Shown here piece after piece: positions 1-9,242 of a stretch of 64,000 nt of DNA. Under the pieces are notes generated by a model, which saw only the letters and a list, made by a program, of their open reading frames with translations, had not been told where the DNA came from and did not search any database. The stretch's first letter is position 1; every line of letters begins with the position of its first letter. The stretch lies in the NCBI GenBank assembly GCA_002385885.1, contig DGEI01000013.1, positions 1 through 64,000 of the forward strand, given 5' to 3'. The stretch comes from Firmicutes bacterium UBA3930 (GTDB lineage Bacteria > Bacillota > Clostridia > Caldicoprobacterales > Caldicoprobacteraceae). A program made the translations under genes and the position numbers.

Positions 1-1488
1 TATGGCGGTACGCATATCCACCAGCCCGCTGAACTTAAAATCGTAATTGTTCGGATAGCCCTTGTCACTATCCTGCCATCCTTTTATAGGGACAGGTATG
101 TCTTCCAGAACTATTCCTCCGGGGTACCCTGCTTCGATAAACGGGCCGTATACCGCAATGGGTTTTATACATGAGCCGGGGGACCAGCTTAAGTTGGCAC
201 GGTTGGTCCAGAACTGGCCTTTCGGAGAGCTCCGGCCTCCGACAAGGGCAAGCAGTTCACCGGTATTATGATCCATAACAACAGCTGCCGCCTGGGGCTG
301 CTCGATCTCATTGCCCTGGCTGTCCCGCAATATCCTGTCATTGCTGTTAGCCAGCTTGGGAAGGTTTTTATAATTGTATACCGTCTCTTCCACAGATTTT
401 TGTATTTCAGGATCAACGGTGGTATATATTCGCAGGCCGCCCTCCTGAATGAGCTTCATAGCTTTCTGACGGCCTTCATCACCGGTCCATCCGTTCTGTT
501 CCATCAGCCTGTCCCTGACATCCAGTACCACATATTCCACAAAATAGGGCATGGGATAGAGGGATTCACGGCTGGATTTTTCTATAATGGTAAAGCCGTC
601 CGAAAAAGGATTCCTGTTGGGAAAAAACCTGGCGCTTTCGTATTGCTCTTTGGATATAAACCCGTTTTCATACATTAAGCGCAGCACCAGATTGGTGCGG
701 TTGTAGGTAATATCAGGTTTCCGGTTCGGGTCATAGAAATTTTTGCGCGGATCATAGTAATAGGGATTTTTCAGGATCCCTGCAAGGATAGCGCATTCCC
801 GCAATGAAAGATCTTTTAACTCTTTTCCAAAATAGTCCTTTGCCGCTGTTTTTACCCCGTAGTTGCCGCTGCCCAGATAGCTGGTGTTAAGATAAGCTTC
901 AAGGATCTGCTCCTTGCTGTAATTCTGCTCCAGCTGGAAGGCAAGGTAAGCTTCCTGGATTTTGCGCTTATAAGAACGTTCGGGAGTAAGCAGGGTATTC
1001 TTAATCAGCTGCTGGGTAATGGTGCTGGCACCCTGTACCGATTCATTCTTCAGATTGTTAATCACAGCGCCCATAAGGCGTTTAAAGTCCACGCCTTTGT
1101 GAACATAGAAGCGTACGTCCTCAACGGCCAGAACAGCGTCCTGCAGCATTTTGGGGATTTCATCCAGAGGCGCCCAGACACGGTTTTCAAGGCCGTAGTA
1201 CGGTGTAATAAGATTACCGTACCTGTCGTATATAAACGAGGTTTCACTCTGGTTTTCAATGCGCTCCAGATCCAGCACGGGAGTTGAGTCAAGATACCCT
1301 TTCGCTATGCCGACAAAGGTACCGAATCCTGCAAATCCCAGTATTATAAATGAAACTAACAGTATCTTCAACGTAGTTATAAATATTGACAGAAAAAAAT
1401 TAGGCTGTTTTTTTCTTTTCTGAAAACATCCTTTAAATTTTTTCAGCCAACTATTTTTTTCTTTTTCACTCTTTTTATTGGCTTTCAT
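1..1488 (-). CDS. Penicillin-binding protein 1A family (class A), 3' end cut by window edge
   Basis: Bifunctional peptidoglycan synthase: a glycosyltransferase polymerises lipid II and a transpeptidase cross-links strands outside the membrane. The ATG at 1488 follows an AGGAGGT ribosome site. A basic cytoplasmic tail is followed by one membrane anchor at about residues 33-62. The glycosyltransferase domain shows the catalytic EDVRFYVHKG motif (residues 123-132) and GASTITQQLIKN. The transpeptidase domain begins after residue 380 and carries the SxxK serine near residue 439 in SPGSCIKP, where related enzymes usually read SGSTFKP. The remaining penicillin-binding motifs lie beyond base 1. About 496 codons are visible; the family usually has 750-900. 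It is transcribed away from yunB. Confidence 0.95.
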   Translation of the reverse strand, partial: MKANKKSEKEKNSWLKKFKGCFQKRKKQPNFFLSIFITTLKILLVSFIILGFAGFGTFVGIAKGYLDSTPVLDLERIENQSETSFIYDRYGNLITPYYGLENRVWAPLDEIPKMLQDAVLAVEDVRFYVHKGVDFKRLMGAVINNLKNESVQGASTITQQLIKNTLLTPERSYKRKIQEAYLAFQLEQNYSKEQILEAYLNTSYLGSGNYGVKTAAKDYFGKELKDLSLRECAILAGILKNPYYYDPRKNFYDPNRKPDITYNRTNLVLRLMYENGFISKEQYESARFFPNRNPFSDGFTIIEKSSRESLYPMPYFVEYVVLDVRDRLMEQNGWTGDEGRQKAMKLIQEGGLRIYTTVDPEIQKSVEETVYNYKNLPKLANSNDRILRDSQGNEIEQPQAAAVVMDHNTGELLALVGGRSSPKGQFWTNRANLSWSPGSCIKPIAVYGPFIEAGYPGGIVLEDIPVPIKGWQDSDKGYPNNYDFKFSGLVDMRTAI

Positions 1489-1782
1489 GTTTACCTCCTA
1501 CCTAATAACAGGGTTAACTTAATAATTATATAACAAATAGGCGGCATCCCCATTCACCAGGCACCCTGTTAGGAATCGTAACCCATAATATTATAGCATA
1601 AAAATGATTAAAATCCCATTACAATTGTCTTAACTATTTTATCCAAATCTTCTGCTGCTGCCATTGATGCCGGAATTTTTTCCGGCAGGGCATAACCGGG
1701 GCTGAAAGTATTCATCAGCGGGAATATATAAATTGTAACATTGGGGCTGCAGCCTTCATAGAATGTAGGGGGGGTGTTAGCC

Positions 1783-2457
1783 TTGAGAAGGTACAGGCGG
1801 CGGAGAACCAACTACTTTGTTTTGACCGTTTTTTTGATTATCATAGTACTGTTGTCGCTTATATTTTTACTGATTGACAGGAGGATAAAACCCACGGTTA
1901 TTGCCATGTCAGAAGCACAGGTCCGGTATATTACGGTAAAGGCACTGAACAATGCGGTCAGAAAGGCTCTGAACAGCAATATAAAGTATACCGACCTTAT
2001 CAATATTATGACCGACAGGGACGGGAAGATATCATTGATACAGGCAAATACCATAAGGATGAATGCATTGGGTTCCGAGACATCAAGCATCGCCCAGGAG
2101 GAGATCCGCGTGATGGGGCAGGAAGGGATATACATACCCTTAGGCGCTATATTTGACAGCAAGATATTGGCCGGGCTTGGCCCCAGAATAAAGGTCACCA
2201 TTATTCCTGTAGGATCGGTCACCACGGATTTTGCGACTGAGTTTGAAAATGCAGGCATAAACCAGACCCGTCACAAAATTTTCATGATTTTGGAAGCAAA
2301 TGTGCGCATCGTAATTCCCCTCGGCAGCGAAACAGCGCATATAAAAACAAGGGTGCCGGTTACCGAAACAATCATAGTCGGTGATGTGCCCGATTACTAT
2401 ATAAATCTTGAAGATGCAGATCCGGACCAAATCCTGAACCTTGTTCCGGACCCCTGA
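1783..2457 (+). CDS. yunB: Sporulation protein YunB
   Basis: YunB family protein, 224 residues with this start. It is a sporulation protein of Firmicutes controlled by the mother-cell sigma factor E in Bacillus; its biochemical role is unknown. After a very basic start (RRYRRRR) there is one membrane helix at about residues 12-31, then an extracytoplasmic domain with family-typical stretches such as GIYIPLGAIFDSK and the late TRVPVTETIIVGDVPDYY. I chose the TTG at 1783 because the G-rich ribosome site at 1767-1774 sits 8 bases upstream; a GTG at 1774 is in frame but lies inside that site. It stands alone, divergent from the penicillin-binding protein gene. Confidence 0.88.
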   Translation: MRRYRRRRTNYFVLTVFLIIIVLLSLIFLLIDRRIKPTVIAMSEAQVRYITVKALNNAVRKALNSNIKYTDLINIMTDRDGKISLIQANTIRMNALGSETSSIAQEEIRVMGQEGIYIPLGAIFDSKILAGLGPRIKVTIIPVGSVTTDFATEFENAGINQTRHKIFMILEANVRIVIPLGSETAHIKTRVPVTETIIVGDVPDYYINLEDADPDQILNLVPDP

Positions 2458-2595
2458 AAATTTAAGAAACCCGTTATTATATACATATAATGGCAAACAA
2501 AATGAAAACTATTTTACACTTCAGCAGACTTATGATATTATTAAATAGCTATAATAGAATGGTTAAAAAACCTATTGTTACGGGGGGTTAAGATT

Positions 2596-3321
2596 ATGGC
2601 CGGACATTCAAAATGGGCTAATATAAAACGAAAAAAGGAAAAAACCGATGCCCAGAGGGGCAAAATATTTACAAAACTGGGCAGAGAGATTGCTGTGGCT
2701 GTAAAAGAGGGAGGAAGCGACCCGGATGCCAATCCCAGGCTCAGGGATGCTATTGCCAAGGCCAAAGCTGCAAATATGCCAAATGATAACATACAGAGGA
2801 ATATAAAAAAGGCTGCAGGCGAACTGGGTTCCGTAAATTACGAAGAAGTAACTTATGAAGGGTATGGGGCCAACGGGGTAGCCCTCATAGTGGAAGCTTT
2901 AACCGACAACCGCAACCGGACCGCAAGTGATATGCGCCATATATTTGACAGGGCCGGGGGAAGCCTTGGCGCTACCGGGTGCGTATCCTGGATGTTTGAC
3001 CGGAAAGGCCTTCTTGTACTGGAAAAGAATGAGAATATAGACGAAGATGAACTGATGATGCTGGCCCTGGATGCAGGAGCTGAGGACATATCGGATGAAG
3101 ACGATGCTTTTGAGATCATAACAGCACCTTCCGATTTTACCGCAGTGAGGGATTCCCTTGAAAATGCAGGATATTCTTTTGCATCAGCAGAGATAGCCAT
3201 GATTCCTCAGAATTATGTTGATGTTGACGAGGCTGCCCAGGAGAAGATAATGTCTTTGATAGAGAGACTGGAAGATCACGACGACGTCCAGAACGTTTTC
3301 ACCAATTTAAATATAGATTAG
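2596..3321 (+). CDS. yebC: YebC/PmpR family protein
   Basis: Cytoplasmic protein of the YebC family, 241 residues, full length. Members were long annotated as DNA-binding transcriptional regulators, and some have more recently been linked to translation of difficult sequences. The N-terminus [16 protein letters not shown] is the family signature, followed by [12 protein letters not shown] and the acidic middle and C-terminal domains. The ATG at 2596 is preceded by GGGGGG at about 8 bases; an upstream in-frame TTG at 2575 would add seven non-conserved residues. Here it sits between two sporulation genes rather than beside ruvC, where it is often found in other bacteria. Confidence 0.95.
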   Translation: MAGHSKWANIKRKKEKTDAQRGKIFTKLGREIAVAVKEGGSDPDANPRLRDAIAKAKAANMPNDNIQRNIKKAAGELGSVNYEEVTYEGYGANGVALIVEALTDNRNRTASDMRHIFDRAGGSLGATGCVSWMFDRKGLLVLEKNENIDEDELMMLALDAGAEDISDEDDAFEIITAPSDFTAVRDSLENAGYSFASAEIAMIPQNYVDVDEAAQEKIMSLIERLEDHDDVQNVFTNLNID

Positions 3322-3431
3322 ATGCGGACAAACCGTACGGACAGAATAAACTGAACCTGCATGCTTATATGTATAATAAATGAAAAACTGGAAAGACTAT
3401 AATCCGAATCCATTTTTTTGGAGGGATTATA

Positions 3432-4046
3432 GTGTTTATAACGAAAAAAAGGGGAAAAGGCGTTGTACTGGTTTTATTTTTAATGATACTTGGAATAGTG
3501 ATAGGTTATTCGTACGGCTATCTGATAGAAAAGTTTCGTGATAAAGGTTCGGGAAACGACGAATTGCAGATAAATAAGGCCGGGATGCTGCCGGATTCCA
3601 TGGAAAATATAACCCTGGACAAACAGGCAATTGAACCGCCGGAGGTTGTTTCAGCCGAAACCCTGTTTGTATTCCGGCGGCATTACAAGCTCTGCGGACA
3701 TGACAAAGAGCATGAACGATATGCAACCCTGGAAGAGGTCGGTTTGCCGGAAGATGAGGTTAAGCTGCTTCACCCGGAGTGGCGGATTACGGAATTCTCA
3801 TCTTCCAGGGTTTTATTAACAAAGGAGATCGACGGCTCCTGCCCGGATCATTATTTAATAAAGGAAAAGGATGGCTATGTAGCTGTATTCCAGTCCATAG
3901 AAAACGGGGAAGGGGTATTGATGCTGTGCCAGACCCGGATGAATGTTGCATTCCTTGAAACCGATACCAGGAACCAGGTAAGGGAAGGTATAATAGTTGA
4001 CTCATTGGAAGATGTGGAGAATTTGATTGAAAGCTGGGATAGTTGA
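3432..4046 (+). CDS. BofC C-terminal domain protein (sporulation checkpoint-like)
   Basis: Membrane-anchored protein of 204 residues. An N-terminal basic stretch and one hydrophobic helix (about residues 10-31) resemble an uncleaved signal anchor. The C-terminal half (about 75-200) resembles the BofC C-terminal domain, with FRRHYKLCGHDKE, an HPEW motif and DSLEDVENLI at the end. In Bacillus, BofC is a forespore protein of the intermembrane space that restrains the SpoIVB protease and so delays sigma K activation. The N-terminal BofC domain is not obvious, so an identical function is an inference. GTG start with TTGGAGGG seven bases upstream. Confidence 0.75.
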   Translation: MFITKKRGKGVVLVLFLMILGIVIGYSYGYLIEKFRDKGSGNDELQINKAGMLPDSMENITLDKQAIEPPEVVSAETLFVFRRHYKLCGHDKEHERYATLEEVGLPEDEVKLLHPEWRITEFSSSRVLLTKEIDGSCPDHYLIKEKDGYVAVFQSIENGEGVLMLCQTRMNVAFLETDTRNQVREGIIVDSLEDVENLIESWDS

Positions 4047-4121
4047 CAATAAAATATATTGTTCCTGCATATGGAGCTGGTATAATAAATATAATGCAAA
4101 GGATAAAGGGGTAAGAGTTAG

Positions 4122-4931
4122 ATGGGGGATATTGTTGAGGAATTTAAAAAAGCTGAGACTATTGTAATCAAAGTAGGGACATCAACCATAACACATAATA
4201 ACGGCACCATAAACTTTTATGTAGTTGAAAAGCTGGTCCGGGTTTTGTCCGATTTAAAAAATGAAAACAAGAATGTAGTTTTGGTTACATCAGGAGCTAT
4301 TGGCGTCGGATGTTCCAGGATGAGGCTTAACAAAAAACCTGATTCACTTCCTGAAAAGCAGGCATTAGCCGCTATCGGGCAGGTTAATTTAATGCATGTA
4401 TATTCAAAACTCCTTAATGAATACGGGCAGATTGCCTCCCAGGTTCTGCTTACCAAAGATGTTATAGAAGATGAACAGAGAAAAATAAATGCAGTCAACA
4501 CATTCAATACCTTATTCAGATACGGCAGCATTCCTATTGTAAATGAAAACGATACGGTTGCCACTGAGGAAATTGAATTTGGCGATAATGACACGTTATC
4601 TGCCATAGTGGCAGTACTTATCAATGCCGATCTGCTCATACTGCTTTCGGATATAGACGGATTGTATGACAAAAATCCGAAACACTACCCGGATGCAAAG
4701 CTTATTCCGGTTGTACGCGGCATAACCAATGAAATAGAAAAAATCAGCCAGAATACTGACAACAGTTTTGGAACCGGTGGAATGATAACCAAGCTGGCTG
4801 CCGCCAGGATTTGCAACAGCCATGGTATACCCATGGTAATAGCTAACGGGGACAATCCTTACAATATATGCAGGATCATAGACGGAGAGCCGGTGGGAAC
4901 CGTTTTTGTTCCGAATGGGGAGGAGGATTAA
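4122..4931 (+). CDS. proB: Glutamate 5-kinase
   Basis: Phosphorylates L-glutamate with ATP, the first step of proline synthesis, in the cytoplasm. The 269-residue protein is a single amino-acid kinase domain with IVIKVGTST near the start, TSGAIGVG, the substrate-binding NENDTVA and LSDIDGLYDKNP. The C-terminal PUA domain of the Escherichia coli enzyme is absent, as in many short Firmicute versions. The ATG at 4122 follows a GGGGTAAG region. It ends three bases before proA, so the two form an operon. Confidence 0.96.
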   Translation: MGDIVEEFKKAETIVIKVGTSTITHNNGTINFYVVEKLVRVLSDLKNENKNVVLVTSGAIGVGCSRMRLNKKPDSLPEKQALAAIGQVNLMHVYSKLLNEYGQIASQVLLTKDVIEDEQRKINAVNTFNTLFRYGSIPIVNENDTVATEEIEFGDNDTLSAIVAVLINADLLILLSDIDGLYDKNPKHYPDAKLIPVVRGITNEIEKISQNTDNSFGTGGMITKLAAARICNSHGIPMVIANGDNPYNICRIIDGEPVGTVFVPNGEED

Positions 4932-4934
4932 TAC

Positions 4935-6182
4935 ATGAACGAGGCATTACAGAAAGCAAAACTTGCTAAAAAAGCCGCTTCCGGATTGGCACAGCTTTCA
5001 ACGGATGTCAAGGACAAAGCATTAGGGATGATGGCACAGGCCCTGGAAGAGCAAGCCGGATATCTCATGAAGGCCAATAAACTCGATGTAGAAGCTGCTG
5101 TACAAAGCGGGAAGGCAAAGGCTTTTATCGACCGCCTGACGCTTACTGAAAAGAGGATCAAGGATATGGCCGACGGGCTCAGGGTAATACAAAACCTTCA
5201 GGATCCTGTCGGTGAGACGGTGGCCATGTGGAAACGCCCCAACGGCCTCCGGATTGGCCAGCGCAGGGTTCCATTAGGCGTAATAGGGATTATATACGAA
5301 TCAAGGCCGAATGTGACCGCCGATGCAGCAGGATTATGCCTCAAAGCAGGAAATGCAGTCATACTCCGTGGAGGTTCCGAGGCAATTCAATCCAATAAAG
5401 CCATTGTAAAGGTTTTGTCACAGGCAGCGTATGAAGCCGGGATTCCCGAAGGAGCCATTCAGCTTATAGAAGATACCGGCCGCGACAGCGCCCGACAGCT
5501 GATGAGGCTGAATGGCCTGGTGGATGTACTTATCCCAAGAGGAGGCCCCAGCCTCATAAAGGCAGTGATAGAAGAAGCTACCGTGCCCGTAATTGAAACG
5601 GGAGTGGGAAACTGCCACGTTTATGTAGACAGCGAATGCGATCAGGATATGGCAGTAAATATCACCGTCAATGCAAAAATCAGCAGGCCTGCGGTTTGCA
5701 ATGCTGCAGAAACACTGTTGGTTGACCGGAAGATTGCGGAAGAATTCCTGCCTGTTGTGGTGAAGGAACTGCAGGAAAACGGCGTTGAAGTGCGCGGATG
5801 TGCGGAGACCCTGGAGATTGTACCCGGTGTCGTCCCTGCTGCCGAGGAGGATTGGGATACCGAGTATCTTGATTATATAATGGCTGTTAAGGTTGTAGAT
5901 GGCATTGATGAAGCTATAGAGCATATTGAAAAGCACGGAACAGGCCATTCGGAAGCCATTGTTACAAACAACTACTTTAAAGCGCAGAGATTCCTTGATG
6001 AAATTGATGCAGCCGCCGTATTTGTCAATGCTTCGACCCGCTTTACCGACGGCTTTGAGTTTGGCTTCGGCGCTGAGATAGGTATCAGCACCCAGAAGCT
6101 GCATGCCCGCGGGCCTATGGGGCTAAAAGAACTGACAACCATAAAATACGTAATACAAGGAGATGGCCAGATAAGGAAATGA
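4935..6182 (+). CDS. proA: Glutamate-5-semialdehyde dehydrogenase (gamma-glutamyl phosphate reductase)
   Basis: Reduces gamma-glutamyl phosphate to glutamate 5-semialdehyde with NADPH, the second step of proline synthesis. The 415-residue aldehyde-dehydrogenase-fold enzyme has the usual length. The catalytic cysteine is C255 in ISRPAVCNAAET. Other family motifs are YESRPNVTADA, ILRGGSEA, LIPRGGPSLI and the C-terminal HARGPMGLKELTT. A GGAGGATTAAT ribosome site overlaps the end of proB, so translation is probably coupled. A strong terminator follows at 6226. Confidence 0.97.
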   Translation: MNEALQKAKLAKKAASGLAQLSTDVKDKALGMMAQALEEQAGYLMKANKLDVEAAVQSGKAKAFIDRLTLTEKRIKDMADGLRVIQNLQDPVGETVAMWKRPNGLRIGQRRVPLGVIGIIYESRPNVTADAAGLCLKAGNAVILRGGSEAIQSNKAIVKVLSQAAYEAGIPEGAIQLIEDTGRDSARQLMRLNGLVDVLIPRGGPSLIKAVIEEATVPVIETGVGNCHVYVDSECDQDMAVNITVNAKISRPAVCNAAETLLVDRKIAEEFLPVVVKELQENGVEVRGCAETLEIVPGVVPAAEEDWDTEYLDYIMAVKVVDGIDEAIEHIEKHGTGHSEAIVTNNYFKAQRFLDEIDAAAVFVNASTRFTDGFEFGFGAEIGISTQKLHARGPMGLKELTTIKYVIQGDGQIRK

Positions 6183-6225
6183 ACTGTACCGGATGTCTCA
6201 TTCCGGCCGATGATACAGATAAATG

Positions 6226-6258
6226 AAAAAAGGGGTGTTTATGCACACCCCTTTTTTT
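6226..6258 (+). terminator. Intrinsic terminator of proBA
   Basis: A run of A, the stem AGGGGTGT/ACACCCCT with a short TTATGC loop, then seven T. The A and T runs extend the stem, so it could also stop leftward transcripts, but argH ends 160 bases further right, making proBA the natural user. Confidence 0.92.
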
Positions 6259-6349
6259 ATGTCTTTCAAGGCTATTTGTACTTCACAATTTCAGCGAATG
6301 CTCATGCCTCATTTCTTGAAGAGTATTCAGGAAACAACTATAAGCGTGA

Positions 6350-6422
6350 TTTGGTGAAGGCCCGGAGCGAGCGATACAGGTTCCTGGCCTTGAGTACCAG
6401 CGAGCGGAATAATATTCTTCAC
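6350..6422 (+). repeat. Partial palindromic repeat (right half), overlapping argH stop
   Basis: The right half of the repeat family whose complete copies are at 14808, 25961 and 42589. It contains the shared GGCCCGGAGCGAG, the ACAGGTTCCTGGCCTTGAG core, and the terminal inverted repeat GGAATAATATTCTTCAC. The argH stop codon (TGA, minus strand, 6421-6419) lies inside the terminal repeat. The left half is missing. Confidence 0.85.
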
Positions 6423-7816
6423 GCCTGTTTATAACGACTTTTTATCTCCTGCAGCCATGCGTGCCCTTCATCCACAGCTTTGGTAACTGCCGACGGTGCC
6501 GGGCCGCCGGGCAGATTCCTGCGTTCAACACAATTTTTGAGAGATATGGCCTCATACACATCCTGCTGGAATACTTCCGAAAACTCGCGGTATTCATCCA
6601 GGGTCAATTCGTCCAATACCTTGTCATTGTGTATGCAGTAAAGCACCAGCCTGCCAACTATATAATGGGCATCGCGGAAGGGAATACCCTTTAATACCAG
6701 GTAATCGGCAACATCGGTGGCGTTGATAAATCCCCTTGAAGCCTGTTTAAGCATGTTTTCAGGACAAAATTTAAGCGTCTTCAGCATACCGGTAAATATT
6801 GACAGGCAGCTCTTTACGGTATCCATTCCGTCGAAAAGCGGCTCCTTATCCTCCTGCATATCCGAATGATAGGCCAGGGGAAGCCCTTTCATTGTTGTAA
6901 GTACCGAGATCAAATCCCCGTAAACCCTGCCGGTTTTGCCGCGGATAAGCTCAGCTACGTCAGGATTCTTTTTCTGCGGCATTATACTGCTGCCGGAGCT
7001 GTATGAATCATCCATCTCAACAAACCTGAACTCATCGGTTGACCAAAGTATCAGCTCTTCGCAGAACCGGCTCAAGTGCATCATTATGATTGAAGCACAG
7101 CTTAAGAATTCCACCACAAAATCCCTGGCTGCAACGGCATCCATGCTGTTGCGGGATATGACGGAAAAACCCAGCTGCCGGGCTACGGCCTGCCTGTCCA
7201 GTGGATAAGTGGTTCCGGCCAGCGCGCCCGAACCCAAGGGCATGATGTCAACCCTTTTTAATGAGTCTTCAAGCCTTTGGATATCCCGCCGGAACATCTC
7301 AAAATATGCCATAAGGTGGTGGCCCAGTGTGACCGGCTGAGCCTTTTGAAGGTGGGTATATCCGGGCATTATGGTATCCTTGTGCTTATCTGCAAGCTCA
7401 AGCAGCTGTTCCTCAAGCCCAATAAGCAGTCCGATCACTTCATGTATAATTTCCCTGGTGTACATCCGGGTATCCAGTACTATCTGATCATTGCGGCTTC
7501 TGCCTGTATGCAGTTTTTTTCCCACCTGACCGATCTTTTCAATGAGCAGCGCCTCAATGTTCATGTGTATATCTTCATGGGCAGCGCTTAATTCAATTTT
7601 GCCTTCCTCAAAGTCTTTCAGAATTTCTTCCAATCCTTTGCAGATGGTTTGCGCTTCCCCGGGTGATATAATTCCCTGTTTGCCCAGCATGGCGGCATGA
7701 GCTATGCTGCCCAGTATATCCTGCCGGTACAGGCGGTAGTCAAAATGAATGGAGGAGTGGAATTCATCCACATCCTGGCTGGTCCCCTTTTCAAACCTTC
7801 CGCCCCATAGTTTCAT
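6419..7816 (-). CDS. argH: Argininosuccinate lyase
   Basis: Splits argininosuccinate into arginine and fumarate, the last step of arginine synthesis. The 465-residue protein has the normal length for the fumarase/aspartase superfamily. It has the signature GSSIMPQKKNPD at residues 275-286 (catalytic serine loop), TGRSRNDQ at 104-111 and the GYTHLQKAQP histidine motif at 152-161. The ATG at 7816 lies two bases after the argG stop, with GGAAGG inside argG as ribosome site, so argG and argH are coupled. The final codon GCG and the TGA stop run straight into a terminal repeat of the palindromic repeat family, yet the protein does not look shortened. Confidence 0.97.
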   Translation of the reverse strand: MKLWGGRFEKGTSQDVDEFHSSIHFDYRLYRQDILGSIAHAAMLGKQGIISPGEAQTICKGLEEILKDFEEGKIELSAAHEDIHMNIEALLIEKIGQVGKKLHTGRSRNDQIVLDTRMYTREIIHEVIGLLIGLEEQLLELADKHKDTIMPGYTHLQKAQPVTLGHHLMAYFEMFRRDIQRLEDSLKRVDIMPLGSGALAGTTYPLDRQAVARQLGFSVISRNSMDAVAARDFVVEFLSCASIIMMHLSRFCEELILWSTDEFRFVEMDDSYSSGSSIMPQKKNPDVAELIRGKTGRVYGDLISVLTTMKGLPLAYHSDMQEDKEPLFDGMDTVKSCLSIFTGMLKTLKFCPENMLKQASRGFINATDVADYLVLKGIPFRDAHYIVGRLVLYCIHNDKVLDELTLDEYREFSEVFQQDVYEAISLKNCVERRNLPGGPAPSAVTKAVDEGHAWLQEIKSRYKQA

Positions 7817-7818
7817 AA

Positions 7819-9033
7819 TTATGCATCCTTCCCTTTTTCACGCAAAAGCGCCTGTACTTTCAGCGGAAGCCCGAACAAATTGATGAATCCTTCCGCATCC
7901 TTCTGATTGTATACGTCATCCTGTCCGAAAGTTGCCAGCTCCATATCGTAAAGGGAATAGGGAGAGTCAACACCGGCAGGTATGCAGTTGCCCTTGTATA
8001 GCTTAAGCTTTACCCAACCGGTAACGCTTCGCTGGGTGCTGTCAACAAATGCCGCTAACGCCTCCCTCAACGGTGTGTACCATTTTCCGTCATACACCAG
8101 CTCGGCATATTTTATTGCAACCTGCTGTTTATACTGGAAGGTGGCCCGATCCAGTGTAAGGCTTTCAAGTATGGCGTGGGCATTGTACAGTATCGTGCCG
8201 CCGGGTGTTTCATACACTCCGCGGGATTTCATTCCCACCAGCCTGTTTTCAATCATATCCGCTATCCCGATCCCGTGTTTGGCGCCTATCTCGTTCAAAA
8301 TCTGTATCAGCTCAACGCTGTCATATTCTTTGTTGTTTACTTTAACCGGAATACCCTTTTCAAAATAGATCTCAACATATTCGGCTTCATCCGGCGCCTT
8401 ATGAGGCGGGTTGCAGATGAGGTATAAATGATCGCCCGGTTCGTTGCGGGGATCTTCCAGGTCGCCGCCTTCGTGGCTGAGATGCCATAGATTCCGGTCC
8501 ATGCTGTAAGGATGCTCCTTAGTAACCGGAACGGGGATGTTCCTCGCCAGGGCGTAATCAATGGCATCTTCCCTGGATTTTATATCCCACATCCTCCAGG
8601 GCGCAATGATTTTAAGGTGAGGATTAAGAGCCTTTACGGTAAGCTCGAATCGTACCTGGTCATTACCCTTTCCTGTAGCGCCGTGGGCAACGGCAACTGC
8701 GCCTTCCTTTTCAGCTATTTCAACAAGGCGTTTTGCTATCACCGGCCGGGCAAAGGATGTTCCCAGCAGATATTTCCCTTCGTATACGGCGCCAGCTTTT
8801 AATACGGGAAAAACAAAATCTTCAACAAATTCTTTTTTCAGATCTTCAATGTATATCTTGCCGGCCCCGCTTTTGATTGCCTTTTCCTTAACCGGTTCCA
8901 GCTCTTCTCCCTGGCCTACATCAGCAGCCATTGCAATTACTTCATAATCGAAGTTTTCCTTCAGCCATGGAATGATGATTGATGTATCCAGGCCGCCAGA
9001 GTAGGCAAGTACTACCTTTTGTTTTTCAGACAT
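7819..9033 (-). CDS. argG: Argininosuccinate synthase
   Basis: Joins citrulline and aspartate with ATP to give argininosuccinate. 404 residues, normal length. The N-type ATP pyrophosphatase loop AYSGGLDTS is at residues 10-18, followed by further family motifs [29 protein letters not shown] and [16 protein letters not shown] chose the ATG at 9033 because GGAGG at 9047-9043 is nine bases upstream; a TTG at 9042 directly abuts that site. It is first in the argGH operon, under a promoter overlapped by putative ARG boxes. Confidence 0.97.
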   Translation of the reverse strand: MSEKQKVVLAYSGGLDTSIIIPWLKENFDYEVIAMAADVGQGEELEPVKEKAIKSGAGKIYIEDLKKEFVEDFVFPVLKAGAVYEGKYLLGTSFARPVIAKRLVEIAEKEGAVAVAHGATGKGNDQVRFELTVKALNPHLKIIAPWRMWDIKSREDAIDYALARNIPVPVTKEHPYSMDRNLWHLSHEGGDLEDPRNEPGDHLYLICNPPHKAPDEAEYVEIYFEKGIPVKVNNKEYDSVELIQILNEIGAKHGIGIADMIENRLVGMKSRGVYETPGGTILYNAHAILESLTLDRATFQYKQQVAIKYAELVYDGKWYTPLREALAAFVDSTQRSVTGWVKLKLYKGNCIPAGVDSPYSLYDMELATFGQDDVYNQKDAEGFINLFGLPLKVQALLREKGKDA

Positions 9034-9061
9034 AATATTCAACCTCCGTTAAATCATTCTA

Positions 9062-9096
9062 TTAATAATTATACATCTTTATGTATAATAATACAA
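9062..9096 (-). promoter_or_regulatory. argGH promoter overlapped by tandem ARG-box-like operators
   Basis: On the minus strand, TTGTAT (9096-9091), a 17-base spacer and TATAAT (9073-9068) form a sigma-A promoter. The same stretch holds two AT-rich half-palindromes 20 bases apart: TGTATTATTATACA (9095-9082, perfect palindrome) and TGTATAATTATTAA (9075-9062). Size, spacing and composition fit paired ARG boxes bound by the ArgR/AhrC hexamer. Binding would cover both promoter elements and repress argGH when arginine is plentiful. The promoter is seen directly; the repressor is inferred. Confidence 0.7.
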
Positions 9097-9116
9097 TACC
9101 TTATTTCTTATCTTTG

Positions 9117-9145
9117 TTGACAGAATGTTAAAAAAATCATAATAT
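9117..9145 (+). promoter_or_regulatory. Putative sigma-A promoter of the ruvC operon
   Basis: TTGACA at 9117-9122, a 17-base spacer and TAATAT at 9140-9145, about 100 bases before ruvC. It diverges from the argGH promoter. Confidence 0.5.
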
Positions 9146-9242
9146 TACTATAGCGTATATGACAAGCAATGGCAATATGATGTAGAATAAACATTGTATA
9201 GAATAGCTAAACCTAAGAATTTAACTGAATTGGGAGATAGAA

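Noticed and set aside
5418..6104. Long antisense open frame of 228 codons opposite proA; others at 32043-32588, 38500-39093 and 53051-53650
   Set aside because: Each is opposite a well-conserved gene, has no ribosome site or recognisable domain, and arises from codon bias.
6210..6434. Short open frame encoding a peptide like [21 protein letters not shown]; similar frames at 25845-26033 (minus) and 42587-42781
   Set aside because: All of these similar peptides come from the palindromic repeat itself. They have no ribosome site, differ in ends and start, and track the repeat rather than a gene.
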